Below, piece by piece: positions 1 to 6,884 of a stretch of 20,854 nucleotides of DNA (position 1 is the stretch's first letter; every line of letters starts with the position of its first letter). The position numbers and the translations under genes were made by a program. Below the pieces are notes generated by a model. The model did not search any database, was not told where the DNA came from, and was given only the letters and a program-made list of their open reading frames with translations. The stretch covers positions 1-20,854 of the forward strand of contig DHKA01000107.1 of assembly GCA_002404605.1 (NCBI GenBank), written 5' to 3'. Source of the DNA: Clostridiales bacterium UBA4706 (GTDB taxonomy: Bacteria > Bacillota > Clostridia > Oscillospirales > Oscillospiraceae).

Positions 1-166
1 GTTGTTTCATCCTTCCGGCAAATTTTTAAAATGAAAAATCTACCGTCTTTTTAATCCTTCATACCCAATTCTTCCTTCAAAAAAGTATTAACATTTATTT
101 TTACCATATTTATGATGAAAAAGCAATGCGCGCATTCCGTCTTTGCGGAGAAATTGGAAAAAGCCC

Positions 167-197
167 TTGACTCTCCCATTATGGGAGGCATTATGAT
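167..197 (+). promoter_or_regulatory. MerR-type promoter/operator with 19-bp spacer
   Basis: A -35 box TTGACT (167-172) and a -10 box TATGAT (192-197) are separated by exactly 19 bases. The spacer holds a palindrome, CTCCCATTATGGGAG (173-187), with 7-bp arms around one central base. Over-long 19-20 bp spacers with a dyad inside are the known signature of promoters activated by MerR-family proteins, and the CTCCC/GGGAG dyad resembles BmrR/BltR-type sites. The promoter lies 39 bases before the MerR gene start, so positive autoregulation is the simple inference. Confidence 0.85.
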
Positions 198-235
198 AGC
201 TTTGAGCTCAAGAGAAAAAGCCGGAGGTACCTTCC

Positions 236-1051
236 ATGCTGAAGATCGGAGACTTTTCAAAACTGTCCAGAGTCAGCGTCCGCATGCTGCGCCACTATGA
301 CGAGATCGGGCTCTTAAAGCCCGCCGAGATCGACCGCTTCACCGATTACCGGTATTACCGGGAAGATCAGCTCCCGGCCATGTGCCGGATCACGGCGTTC
401 AAGGACATGGGGTTTTCCCTTGCCGATATCGTGAAGATCCTTGAGATCTACGACGACCGCGAGGCGCTGGAGGGCTATTTTTCGGTCCGGCAGCGCGAGC
501 TGGAGGAGCTCTCGCGCGATACGGCGCGCAAGCTGGCGCTTCTGGACGCAGCCAGAGAACGGCTGAGAAAGGAACAGACCATGAGCTATGATATCACGCT
601 GAAAACGATCCCCGAACGCTACGCCGCCACCGTGCAGATGACGATCCCCCGCTACGAGGACGAGGGGATGGTGTGGAGCACGCTGGTGGGCGAGACCTGC
701 CGGATGCATCTCACGGAGGCCGACCCGTGTCTCTGCGCCGTGACGTTCCTCGACGGCGAATACAAGGAGACGGACGTCGAGGTCCTCGCCTGGAAGACGG
801 TAAAGGGGAGCTATCCCGACACGGAGCACGTCAAATTCCGCACGCTGCCGGAGGTCACCGTGGCGAGCTGCACCTACCGCGGCAGCTACGCGCTGATCAC
901 CGACGTGTACGCCGCCATGATCCCGTGGATCAAGGCGAACGGCTTCGAGACCGCCGGGCCGATGTTCAACATCTACCATGTGAGTCCCCACGATACAAAA
1001 AACCCCGACGAGTTCGTCACCGAAGTCTGCTACCCCATCAAGAAAAAGTAA
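236..1051 (+). CDS. MerR family transcriptional regulator with GyrI-like effector-binding domain
   Basis: The 271-residue protein has an N-terminal MerR winged HTH (about residues 1-70, including VSVRMLRHYDEIGLLKP and YRYYREDQL). A helical linker likely to form the dimer coiled coil follows (about 75-112). The C-terminal domain of about 150 residues, starting near TLKTIPERYAATVQM, is of the GyrI-like/BmrR effector-binding type. Such proteins bind hydrophobic or cationic small molecules and activate a 19-bp-spacer promoter by untwisting it; exactly such a promoter lies just upstream. The start is set by GGAGG at 222-226, nine bases before ATG. No exporter gene follows: the next gene converges on it. 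The target may therefore be itself alone, or genes elsewhere. The ligand cannot be told from sequence. Confidence 0.93.
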   Translation: MLKIGDFSKLSRVSVRMLRHYDEIGLLKPAEIDRFTDYRYYREDQLPAMCRITAFKDMGFSLADIVKILEIYDDREALEGYFSVRQRELEELSRDTARKLALLDAARERLRKEQTMSYDITLKTIPERYAATVQMTIPRYEDEGMVWSTLVGETCRMHLTEADPCLCAVTFLDGEYKETDVEVLAWKTVKGSYPDTEHVKFRTLPEVTVASCTYRGSYALITDVYAAMIPWIKANGFETAGPMFNIYHVSPHDTKNPDEFVTEVCYPIKKK

Positions 1052-1065
1052 ACCGCACGCAAAAA

Positions 1066-1104
1066 GATCCCCCGCGCAGCCGCTTGTCGGCTGTGCGGGG
1101 GATC
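1066..1104. terminator. Bidirectional terminator between convergent genes
   Basis: Arms of 17 bases (1066-1082 and 1088-1104) pair around the loop CTTGT with a single G/T wobble. AAAAA flanks the left side, giving a U-tract for the minus strand, and GTTTTATT follows on the right for the plus strand. The hairpin serves both the MerR gene and the converging lipoprotein gene. Confidence 0.85.
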
Positions 1105-1119
1105 GCCCGTTTTATTCTC

Positions 1120-1899
1120 TTATTGCAGTTCGCTGTACGGCGTATAATCGAGCGCCGCATAGTGCTCCGTGTGGGAATCGATGATGGCTTGACATGTCGC
1201 CTCATCGGACGGCGTGTCGTTGGAAACGTCGTAGTCCGTGTCGTAGGTCATGTACCACGCGCCGGATTCGCTCGTCACGCCCTGCATGAGAGCAAGCTCT
1301 CCGTTCTGGAGCGCATAGTAAAACCACACGCTGCTCGCCGCGCCGCTCGATCCCTCGTTCGCAATGAGCCAGGCGTTTTCGTCCGCGAGATATTCCACAT
1401 AATACTTATCTCTCGCGTGGCTCTGCGCGAGCATCGCCGGTGCGCCGTCCTTGACCGTCCAGATCTCCAGCACCACGGGGTCAGTATCCGCGCCCGAGAT
1501 CGCGCCGATCACCATCTCCGGCGAGCCGTCGCCGTCAAGGTCGGGGAAAAATACGCCGACGTTCGCGCGGGCGTCGCCCTCATAGTAATATGAGGCAAGC
1601 TCACTCATGCCGTTTTCAAAATACCGTCCCTCCGGCCACTGCTCGGAGAGCGCCGCGGCGTAGCGGTCCAGCTGCGCAGCATAGAGCGTTTTCCCCTCCT
1701 CAGCCAGGTTCACGATGCCGGGCGAATTATCCGTCGGCTCCGCCGCTGCAGTCGTCTCGGGCGTTGCGGTCGGTTCTGCGGTGGTCGTCGGCTCCGGCGT
1801 CGCGGTGGGCGCCGGGTCAGGGACGGACGCGCCGCAGGCTGTCAGCAGCAGAGAGACTGCCAGCACGAAAATACTGATCCATTTCATCTTCTTGTTCAT
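1120..1899 (-). CDS. Lipoprotein with Pro/Thr-rich linker and DxDxDG loop, function unknown
   Basis: The 259-residue protein starts with a lipoprotein signal peptide, ending in lipobox LTAC with acylated Cys22. A low-complexity linker rich in Pro, Thr, Ala and Glu follows (about residues 26-57), then a globular domain of about 200 residues. This domain contains FPDLDGDGSPEMVIG, a calcium-loop-like DxDxDG motif of the type seen in FG-GAP/EF-hand-like repeats of surface proteins. The start was set at the ATG at 1899 because GGAGG precedes it and the signal peptide begins there; an upstream in-frame ATG at 2010 would add 37 unconvincing residues. It is likely anchored on the outer face of the membrane. 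I do not recognise a specific family; a sensing or substrate-binding role would be a guess. Confidence 0.85.
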   Translation of the reverse strand: MNKKMKWISIFVLAVSLLLTACGASVPDPAPTATPEPTTTAEPTATPETTAAAEPTDNSPGIVNLAEEGKTLYAAQLDRYAAALSEQWPEGRYFENGMSELASYYYEGDARANVGVFFPDLDGDGSPEMVIGAISGADTDPVVLEIWTVKDGAPAMLAQSHARDKYYVEYLADENAWLIANEGSSGAASSVWFYYALQNGELALMQGVTSESGAWYMTYDTDYDVSNDTPSDEATCQAIIDSHTEHYAALDYTPYSELQ

Positions 1900-1973
1900 T
1901 GTATAACCTCCTGCGTCCCGGTTTTCGGAGCCGCAGGATAGGAGACGCGCCCGGTCAGAAAAAGGTTCAGCGG

Positions 1974-2621
1974 TTATTTCAAAATTTCCTGATACGACGC
2001 CCATGCCCATGCGCGCTCATCCACGGCAGTCTTTCCCTCGCGCAGCGCCGTGGTCTCCCGCAGGCAGAGTGGCACGGCGGCGGTCAGAAATTCCTCCGCG
2101 ATGGCTTTGGTGAAGTACACGCACTCGCCCGACGGGGGCGGCGTCGTGAAGTCCGCGTGCAGCTCGGCGAGAAATTCCGGCAGTTTGAAGTCAGAAACGG
2201 CGCAGAGCGGTTCGGCGGAAAAGTTTTCCGGCGCTGTGAGATCGTTGCGCAGTGCGTATTTCTCAATGGCCCACGTATTCAAAATGCGGTAATCGGCATA
2301 GAGCCGCTCGATCTTTTCCAGCGAGTCCGTTTTCCAGCCGTGATCAAGGTAAAATACCTTGCGGAACACGATGTCCTGCACAAGATGGAGATAGTACCCG
2401 AAATAGAGCGGATCGTCCATTTTGTCCGCGAAGCGCGCGCGGAAGTCGCTGAGCGCCATCATCGTCTTCGTTCCGCCGTCGATCTCCGTGCGGAAATGCG
2501 CGCTCACGCGCGCTCCGGCGTCCGGCAAGATCGCGCCGAGACGAAAACGCTTTTCGTCCGCCACGGGATGCTCGTCCAGAATGAGCTTCGCCGCGGCGAG
2601 ATGAAGGATACGGGATGCCAT
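1974..2621 (-). CDS. Zinc-dependent phospholipase C-like protein
   Basis: The 215-residue protein has no signal peptide. It shows an ordered set of possible metal ligands: His7 (ILHLAAAK), Asp34 (GAILPDA), His42 (AHF), and His79/Asp83 (GYYLHLVQD). This spacing, with a compact all-helical composition, fits the small bacterial relatives of zinc-dependent phospholipase C (Zn_dep_PLPC type) that are common in Clostridia. The actual substrate is unknown, and a hydrolase acting on a phosphoester is only the family expectation. The start at 2621 is chosen from AGGAGG upstream; the in-frame ATG at 2687 lies inside the rpmE terminator region. The gene follows rpmE on the same strand after a 69-base gap containing a terminator, so it is probably transcribed from read-through or an unseen promoter. 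Confidence 0.7.
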   Translation of the reverse strand: MASRILHLAAAKLILDEHPVADEKRFRLGAILPDAGARVSAHFRTEIDGGTKTMMALSDFRARFADKMDDPLYFGYYLHLVQDIVFRKVFYLDHGWKTDSLEKIERLYADYRILNTWAIEKYALRNDLTAPENFSAEPLCAVSDFKLPEFLAELHADFTTPPPSGECVYFTKAIAEEFLTAAVPLCLRETTALREGKTAVDERAWAWASYQEILK

Positions 2622-2640
2622 GGTCTTTCCTCCTGTATGC

Positions 2641-2683
2641 GAAAAAGACGGGACGCCGCCCGAAAGCGCATCCCGTCTTTTTC
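2641..2683 (-). terminator. Terminator after rpmE
   Basis: GAAAAAGACGGGA (2641-2653) and TCCCGTCTTTTTC (2671-2683) pair perfectly over 13 bases around a 17-base loop. On the minus strand the stem ends in CTTTTTC eight bases after the rpmE stop codon. It separates rpmE from the phospholipase-like gene. Confidence 0.75.
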
Positions 2684-2690
2684 CCAAAAA

Positions 2691-2891
2691 TTACTTGAGG
2701 CCGTACTTCTTGTTGAACTTGTCCACGCGGCCGCTGGTATCGACCAGCTTCTGCTTGCCGGTGTAGAAGGGGTGGCACTTCGAGCAGATCTCGACGGTGA
2801 TGTCCTTCTTGGTGGAAGCGGTCTCGATGACCTCGCCGCAGGCGCAGCGGATGGTCGTGCGCTGGTAATTGGGATGGATTCCTTCTTTCAT
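2691..2891 (-). CDS. rpmE: 50S ribosomal protein L31
   Basis: This is a 66-residue L31 of the zinc-binding (C+) type. It starts MKEGIHPNYQ, has the four zinc cysteines Cys16, Cys18, Cys36 and Cys39 (CACG and CSKCHPFYTG), and ends in the usual basic FNKKYGLK tail. L31 bridges the large-subunit central protuberance to the small subunit. In many Firmicutes the C+ form doubles as a zinc store and is replaced by a Cys-less paralog under zinc starvation; no such paralog is in this window. The start at 2891 gives the full family length, while longer in-frame starts run into the promoter. It has its own near-consensus promoter and terminator and is transcribed away from nfnA. Confidence 0.98.
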   Translation of the reverse strand: MKEGIHPNYQRTTIRCACGEVIETASTKKDITVEICSKCHPFYTGKQKLVDTSGRVDKFNKKYGLK

Positions 2892-2955
2892 GTCGTTCAC
2901 CTCATGTTGGGCTGCCCTGAGGCCGAATGCTCGGAGATACAAGGCGCAACGCAAA

Positions 2956-2984
2956 TTATAGCAAATGGTGCCGTGCAATGCAAG
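2956..2984 (-). promoter_or_regulatory. Promoter of rpmE
   Basis: On the minus strand, TTGCAT (-35), a 17-base spacer and a perfect TATAAT (-10, extended by TGC) lie about 65 bases before the rpmE start. This is a strong sigma-A type match. Confidence 0.8.
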
Positions 2985-3075
2985 CATTTTTTGCATTCCG
3001 GAAAAAAGCCGTTTCTCCCCGCGAAAATCATAGAAAAAGACTAAGATTTTCCGGCGATGGATATTGAAAAAAAAT

Positions 3076-3104
3076 GTTCCATCCGGCGGATATTATGGTA
3101 TAAT
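3076..3104 (+). promoter_or_regulatory. Promoter of the nfnAB operon
   Basis: A perfect TATAAT (3099-3104) is preceded by TGG, making an extended -10. A weak GTTCCA sits 17 bases upstream as the possible -35. The predicted transcript start near 3111 leaves a leader of about 80 bases before nfnA, containing the hairpin at 3123-3146. Confidence 0.65.
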
Positions 3105-3122
3105 CGCAATATGTGACAATAT

Positions 3123-3146
3123 GGCGGAGAATTCCCCGTCTCCGCC
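3123..3146 (+). promoter_or_regulatory. Hairpin in the nfnAB leader
   Basis: GGCGGAGA and TCTCCGCC form a perfect 8-bp stem around an 8-base loop close to the predicted 5' end of the nfnAB transcript. There is no U-tract, so it is not a terminator. A 5' stabilising stem or protein-binding site is possible; no known riboswitch fold was recognised. Confidence 0.4.
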
Positions 3147-3189
3147 GGCAGTAAGGAAAAGCAAACCAAAGGAAGAAAGGAAAGAAGCT

Positions 3190-4041
3190 ATGTTTCCTAT
3201 CGTAAGCAAGCGGCCCCTGAATGAGGCCGGCACGGTCCTTGAGTATGTCATCAAGGCCCCGCTGGTCGCCAAGAAGTGTCTGCCTGGTCAGTTCATCGTC
3301 CTGCGTCTGGACGAGCATGGCGAGCGCGTTCCTCTGACGATCGCGGATTACGACCGCGAAGCGGGCACCGTCACCATCATGGTGCAGCCCGTCGGTCAGA
3401 CGACCCGTATGCTCGAGCTCATGGAGCCGGGCGACTGCCTCGCCGACTTTGTCGGTCCCATGGGCAAGCCCACCCAGATCGGCGGACAGAAGCGCGTCTG
3501 CGTCGTCGGCGGCGGCGTCGGCTGCGCCATCGGCTACCCCGTGTGCAAGGGCTTCTATGAAGCCGGCATCGAGGTCGATATGGTCGCCGGTTTCCGTTCC
3601 AAGGACATCGTGATCCTGGAAGACGAGATGCGCGCCCACTCCACCAACCTCTACATCTGCACCGACGACGGCAGCTACGGCGAGAAGTGCTTCGGCAACG
3701 CCAAGCTGGAAGAGCTCATCAAGTCCGGCCGCGAGTATGACGAAGTGTTCATCATCGGGCCGCTGAAAATGATGAAGTTCACCGCTCTCACCACCAAGCC
3801 CTACGGCATCAAGACCATCTGCTCTCTCTGCCCGATCATGATCGACGCCTCCGGCATGTGCGGCGGCTGCCGTCTGACCGTCGGCGGCGAGACCAAGTTT
3901 GCCTGCGTGGACGGCCCCGAGTTTGACGGCCACCAGGTCGATTGGGACGAGCTGATCGCCCGCAACTCCTTCTACGCCGACGAAGAGGCTGCCGCGAAGG
4001 AACATATCTGCCGCATCACCGGAGGTGTAAGACATGGCTAA
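3190..4041 (+). CDS. nfnA: NADH-dependent reduced ferredoxin:NADP+ oxidoreductase, small subunit (NfnA type)
   Basis: The 283-residue protein belongs to the ferredoxin-NADP reductase/dihydroorotate dehydrogenase electron-transfer family. An N-terminal FAD barrel (about 1-98, with ERVPLTIADYD as the flavin-binding motif) is followed by an NAD-binding fold (VCVVGGGVGCAIG, about 102-114). The C-terminal [2Fe-2S] site has Asp219, Cys224, Cys227 and Cys239 (GMCGGC...FAC), matching the three-Cys-one-Asp ligand set reported for Nfn. With NfnB it bifurcates electrons between NADH, NADPH and reduced ferredoxin in the cytoplasm of anaerobes. The same family is often named sulfide dehydrogenase or glutamate synthase beta-like subunit. 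The start is the ATG after GAAAGGAAAG; the in-frame ATGs at 3064 and 3121 lack ribosome binding sites. The 3' end overlaps nfnB by 8 bases. Confidence 0.93.
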   Translation: MFPIVSKRPLNEAGTVLEYVIKAPLVAKKCLPGQFIVLRLDEHGERVPLTIADYDREAGTVTIMVQPVGQTTRMLELMEPGDCLADFVGPMGKPTQIGGQKRVCVVGGGVGCAIGYPVCKGFYEAGIEVDMVAGFRSKDIVILEDEMRAHSTNLYICTDDGSYGEKCFGNAKLEELIKSGREYDEVFIIGPLKMMKFTALTTKPYGIKTICSLCPIMIDASGMCGGCRLTVGGETKFACVDGPEFDGHQVDWDELIARNSFYADEEAAAKEHICRITGGVRHG

Positions 4042-5434
4042 TATGAGTATGACGAAGAACCCCATCCCGGAGCAGGAGCCTCTGGTACGCAACAAGAACT
4101 TTGACGAGGTCGCTCTCGGCTACACCGAGGAGATCGCCATCGACGAGGCCAAGCGCTGCCTCAACTGCCGTCAGCATCCCTGCGTCAACGGCTGCCCGGT
4201 GAACGTCCGCATTCCGGAGTTCATCGCCAAGGTCGCCGAGGGCGAGTTTGAAGAAGCCTACAAGATCATCACCTCCACCAACAGCCTGCCCGCCGTCTGC
4301 GGCCGTGTCTGCCCGCAGGAGCATCAGTGCGAGGGCAAGTGCGTCCGCGGCATCAAGGGCGAGAGCGTCGGCATCGGCCGTCTCGAGCGCTTCGTCGCCG
4401 ACTGGCACGCCGCCCACGCCGATCCCAACGCGAAGGTCGAAAAGCCCGTTTCCAACGGCCACCGTGTCGCCGTCGTCGGTTCCGGCCCTGCCGGTCTGAC
4501 CTGCGCTGGCGACCTCGCCCGCATGGGCTATGAAGTCACCGTGTACGAGCTGTTCCACAAGGCCGGCGGCGTTCTGGTGTACGGCATCCCCGAGTTCCGT
4601 CTGCCCAAGGCGATCGTGGCGCGCGAAGTCGCCGCGCTCGAAGAGATGGGCGTTAAGATCGTGACCGACGCCGTCATCGGCCGCGCGATCTCCATCGACG
4701 AGCTGCTCACCGAGGAAGGCTTTGAGGCCGTGTTCCTCGGCTCCGGCGCGGGTCTGCCCCGCTTCCTCGGCATTCCGGGCGAGAACCTGCTCGGCGTTTA
4801 CTCCGCCAACGAGTTCCTGACCCGTATCAACCTTATGAAGGCTTACCGCGAAGATTACGACACGCCGATCAAGCACCACAAGTGCGTCGCCGTCGTCGGT
4901 GCCGGCAACGTCGCCATGGACGCCGCCCGCTGCGCGAAGCGTCTCGGCGCGGAGCATGTCTACGTCGTCTACCGCCGCGGCATGGAAGAGGTCCCCGCCC
5001 GTAAGGAAGAGGTCCACCACGCCCAGGAGGAAGAGGTCGAGTTCAAGCTGCTCACCAACCCGGTGCGCGTCATCGGTGACGAGAAGGGCTATGTGACCGG
5101 CATCGAGTGCATCAAGATGGAGCTTGGCGAGCCCGATGAGAAGGGCCGCCGCCGTCCGATGCCTGTTGAGGGTTCCAACTTCGTGCTCGAAGTGGATGCC
5201 ATGATCGACGCTCTCGGCACCAGCCCCAACCCGCTGCTCCGCATGACCACCCCCGGTCTGGAAGCGGACAAGCACGGCTGCCTGATCGCCGACGAGAAGG
5301 GCAAGACCACCCACGAGGGCGTGTTCGCCGGCGGCGACGCCGTCACGGGCGCTGCCACCGTTATCCTCGCCATGGGCGCCGGCAAGACCGCCGCCAACGC
5401 CATTGACGAGTACATCAAGAACAAGAACGCCTGA
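4034..5434 (+). CDS. nfnB: NADH-dependent reduced ferredoxin:NADP+ oxidoreductase, large subunit (NfnB; GltD-like)
   Basis: The 466-residue protein matches the usual GltD/NfnB length. Two cysteine sets near the N-terminus bind [4Fe-4S] clusters: Cys42, 45, 50, 54 (CLNCRQHPCVNGC) and Cys89, 93, 99, 103. An FAD GxGxxG motif lies at 149-154 (VVGSGPAG), a nucleotide-binding GAGNVA at about 289-294, and a C-terminal GVFAGGDAVTGAATV flavin motif closes the fold. The protein carries the bifurcating FAD and the NADPH site of the NfnAB complex. Databases often call it homotetrameric NADPH glutamate synthase, but no large GltB subunit is nearby and the tight pairing with nfnA argues for Nfn. Translation is coupled: GGAGGT at 4021-4026, inside nfnA, serves its ATG. 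Both genes are strongly biased to C-ending codons, suggesting high expression. Confidence 0.93.
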   Translation: MANMSMTKNPIPEQEPLVRNKNFDEVALGYTEEIAIDEAKRCLNCRQHPCVNGCPVNVRIPEFIAKVAEGEFEEAYKIITSTNSLPAVCGRVCPQEHQCEGKCVRGIKGESVGIGRLERFVADWHAAHADPNAKVEKPVSNGHRVAVVGSGPAGLTCAGDLARMGYEVTVYELFHKAGGVLVYGIPEFRLPKAIVAREVAALEEMGVKIVTDAVIGRAISIDELLTEEGFEAVFLGSGAGLPRFLGIPGENLLGVYSANEFLTRINLMKAYREDYDTPIKHHKCVAVVGAGNVAMDAARCAKRLGAEHVYVVYRRGMEEVPARKEEVHHAQEEEVEFKLLTNPVRVIGDEKGYVTGIECIKMELGEPDEKGRRRPMPVEGSNFVLEVDAMIDALGTSPNPLLRMTTPGLEADKHGCLIADEKGKTTHEGVFAGGDAVTGAATVILAMGAGKTAANAIDEYIKNKNA

Positions 5435-5446
5435 GTTCTTACATAC

Positions 5447-5482
5447 GAAAATCCGGTTTGGGAAATCCCAAACCGGATTTTC
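5447..5482 (+). terminator. Terminator of nfnAB
   Basis: GAAAATCCGGTTTGGGA (5447-5463) pairs perfectly with TCCCAAACCGGATTTTC (5466-5482). It starts 12 bases after the nfnB stop codon and ends in TTTTC. The stem core AAATCCGGTT recurs in the terminator at 6244-6278, and the bases following both hairpins are also alike. Confidence 0.85.
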
Positions 5483-5548
5483 TTATGGACTTTTTGCCAA
5501 CAATCTGCTATTGTTAATGTGTAAATTGTCCAAAAGGAGTGAGGCGTC

Positions 5549-5596
5549 ATGCGTCAGAATAAAGGTTGGAGAACAGAAAACTTATCTATGATCTAA
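5549..5596 (+). CDS. Short leader ORF (15 codons) before the methyltransferase gene
   Basis: An ATG nine bases after AAAGGAG (5534-5540) opens a 15-residue frame, MRQNKGWRTENLSMI, ending in TAA just before the ribosome binding site of the next gene. The initiation signal is better than that of the methyltransferase itself. The ATG also lies at the same distance from the shared AATCTGCTATT element as the flavin reductase ATG does in the second copy of this module. It could be a leader peptide coupled to the downstream gene, or the remnant of a gene whose body was lost. No known peptide family is recognised. Confidence 0.3.
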   Translation: MRQNKGWRTENLSMI

Positions 5597-5615
5597 AAGG
5601 AGAATCAATCGATTT

Positions 5616-6233
5616 ATGCTGAACAAAGAGGGATTCAATGCATGGGCGGACGGGTACGACCGCAGCACCGCCCGCTCCGACGCGAACGGGAGCTATCCGT
5701 TCGCCGGGTATAATGAAATTTTGACGGAGATCCGCCGCCGCGTGCTCTCTTGCGGCGCAGAAGACGTGCTCGATATCGGCTTCGGCACAGGTGTGCTGAC
5801 CGCGATGCTCTATGAGCACGGCTGCCGGATATATGGGCAGGACTTTTCCGAGAAGATGATCGCGCTCGCGCAGGAAAAGATGCCGGAGGCCACGCTCGTC
5901 TGCGGCGACTTTACGCAGGGCCTCGCCAGTGCGCTGACGCAGCACCGGTACGACGCCATCATTGCCACCTATTCTCTGCACCACCTGACCGATGCGGGAA
6001 AGGTCACGTTTATCCAAAGCCTTCTCCCGCTGCTGCGCGAGGGCGGCGCGATCTACATCGGCGACGTTGCCTTCGAAACACGCGCAGAGCTGGAGGCGTG
6101 CCGGGCGCAGGCCGGAGACCGCTGGGACAACGACGAGATCTATTTCGTCTATAACGAGCTCAAAGAGGCTTTTCCCGCCATGACGTTTGACCGGCTCTCC
6201 CCCTGCGCCGGGATACTGTCGCTGCGGAAGTGA
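5616..6233 (+). CDS. Class I SAM-dependent methyltransferase, YrrT-like
   Basis: The 205-residue cytoplasmic protein has a Rossmann methyltransferase fold. Motif I is VLDIGFGTG (51-59), the acidic end of strand 2 falls at YGQDFSEKM (73-81), GDF is at 97-99, and ATYSLHHLTD covers 117-126. The GDVAF motif then follows GGAIYIG. The HHLTD motif and the AF ending of the later strand are typical of the Bacillus YrrT-type methyltransferases, whose substrate is unproven; there they sit with methionine/cysteine recycling genes, which are absent here. The ribosome binding site AAGGAG (5598-5603) is rather far (12 bases) from the ATG. The preceding 15-codon ORF ends at 5596, so re-initiation is possible. 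The gene is followed by its own terminator. Confidence 0.85.
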   Translation: MLNKEGFNAWADGYDRSTARSDANGSYPFAGYNEILTEIRRRVLSCGAEDVLDIGFGTGVLTAMLYEHGCRIYGQDFSEKMIALAQEKMPEATLVCGDFTQGLASALTQHRYDAIIATYSLHHLTDAGKVTFIQSLLPLLREGGAIYIGDVAFETRAELEACRAQAGDRWDNDEIYFVYNELKEAFPAMTFDRLSPCAGILSLRK

Positions 6234-6243
6234 CGGCATAATG

Positions 6244-6278
6244 AAAAATCCGGTTCGGTGTTTCCGAGCCGGATTTTT
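6244..6278 (+). terminator. Terminator after the methyltransferase gene
   Basis: AAAAATCCGGTTCGG (6244-6258) pairs with CCGAGCCGGATTTTT (6264-6278) with one wobble pair, around the loop TGTTT, and ends in a T run. It resembles the nfnAB terminator, and both are followed by an AATCTGCTATT element 18-20 bases later. Confidence 0.85.
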
Positions 6279-6344
6279 GTATACTTTGCAGTCAAAATCT
6301 GCTATTATCTTTTTATACACTGAAAAGTTGTGAGGAGGGTCACG

Positions 6345-6884
6345 ATGAAGGGATTCAAGGAAGCTGACTATAAAGTTTTCGAGATGTTTGAAAAGCAATG
6401 GGCGCTCGTCACGGCGGGATCGGCCGAGAGCTTCAACAGCTGCACGGTCGGCTGGGGCAGTCTCGGCACGATATGGCGGCGGAGCACAGTGACGGTATAC
6501 GTCCATCCCGCGCGGTATACCAGCGAGTTTCTCACGAAGAGCGATACCTTTACCGTGAGCTTCTTCCCCGAAGAATATCGGAGCGCGCTTGCCTACATGG
6601 GTTCGCACTCCGGGCGCGACGGCGATAAGGCCGCCGCATCCGGTCTTACCCCGATATCCATGGGCGGCAGCGTTTCCTATGCCGAGGCGGAACTGACGTT
6701 TCTCTGCAAAAAGCTCTATCAGCATTCCTTTGCCGCGGAGAATCTCTCGCCGGAGATCCGCGAATACTACGCCGCCGGCGCGCGTTCTTTCCCGGACTTT
6801 CAAGGCGGCTGGCAGCCGCACCTTGTATTCGTCGGAGAGATCATCGGCGTGGAAGACAAGCGCAGAAGAAAAAAGTTCTCGTGA
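6345..6884 (+). CDS. Flavin reductase family protein (FMN-binding split barrel)
   Basis: The 179-residue protein has the look of the DIM6/NTAB flavin reductase-like family. An N-terminal strand pair WALVTAGSAESFNSCTVGWGSLG is followed by TVYVHPARYTSEFLTKSDTFTVSFFPEEY, which is the FMN-phosphate and dimer contact region, and then a C-terminal LVFVGEIIGVED strand. Members bind FMN and use NAD(P)H or act as flavoredoxins; the substrate here is unknown. The start at 6345 follows GAGGAGGG; the in-frame ATG at 6330 has no ribosome binding site. The last residues (KRRRKKFS) look like an added tail, and they overlap sequence that in another frame would encode the first strand of the next protein. A slippery A_AAA_AAG lies at 6869-6875. 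Confidence 0.85.
   Translation: MKGFKEADYKVFEMFEKQWALVTAGSAESFNSCTVGWGSLGTIWRRSTVTVYVHPARYTSEFLTKSDTFTVSFFPEEYRSALAYMGSHSGRDGDKAAASGLTPISMGGSVSYAEAELTFLCKKLYQHSFAAENLSPEIREYYAAGARSFPDFQGGWQPHLVFVGEIIGVEDKRRRKKFS

Noticed and set aside
1..30. Minus-strand ATG at 8-10 preceded by GGAAGG, perhaps a gene leaving the window
   Set aside because: The ribosome site would directly abut the ATG with no spacing, and only three codons are visible, so nothing can be supported.
51..260. Minus-strand 69-codon frame overlapping the MerR promoter
   Set aside because: It would start inside the MerR coding sequence and cover its operator. It has no ribosome binding site and no family features.
1899..3044. Long plus-strand open frame of 381 codons
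   Set aside because: It lies antisense to the phospholipase-like and rpmE genes, has an arginine-rich shadow composition, has no ribosome binding site, and runs through two terminators and the rpmE promoter.
3064..3189. N-terminal extension of NfnA from ATG 3064 or 3121
   Set aside because: ATG 3064 lies upstream of the promoter -10 box, and 3121 has no ribosome site and sits at the leader hairpin. The family N-terminus matches the 3190 start.
3028..5314. Long minus-strand open frames (355 and 432 codons) opposite nfnAB
   Set aside because: The composition, rich in Asp, Gly, Ala, Val, Leu and His, is the mirror of highly biased C-ending codons in nfnAB. They show no domain and no initiation signal.
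5586..6821. Minus-strand open frame of 411 codons across the methyltransferase and flavin reductase genes
   Set aside because: It crosses a strong plus-strand terminator and a gene boundary, is antisense to two recognised families, and has no start signal.
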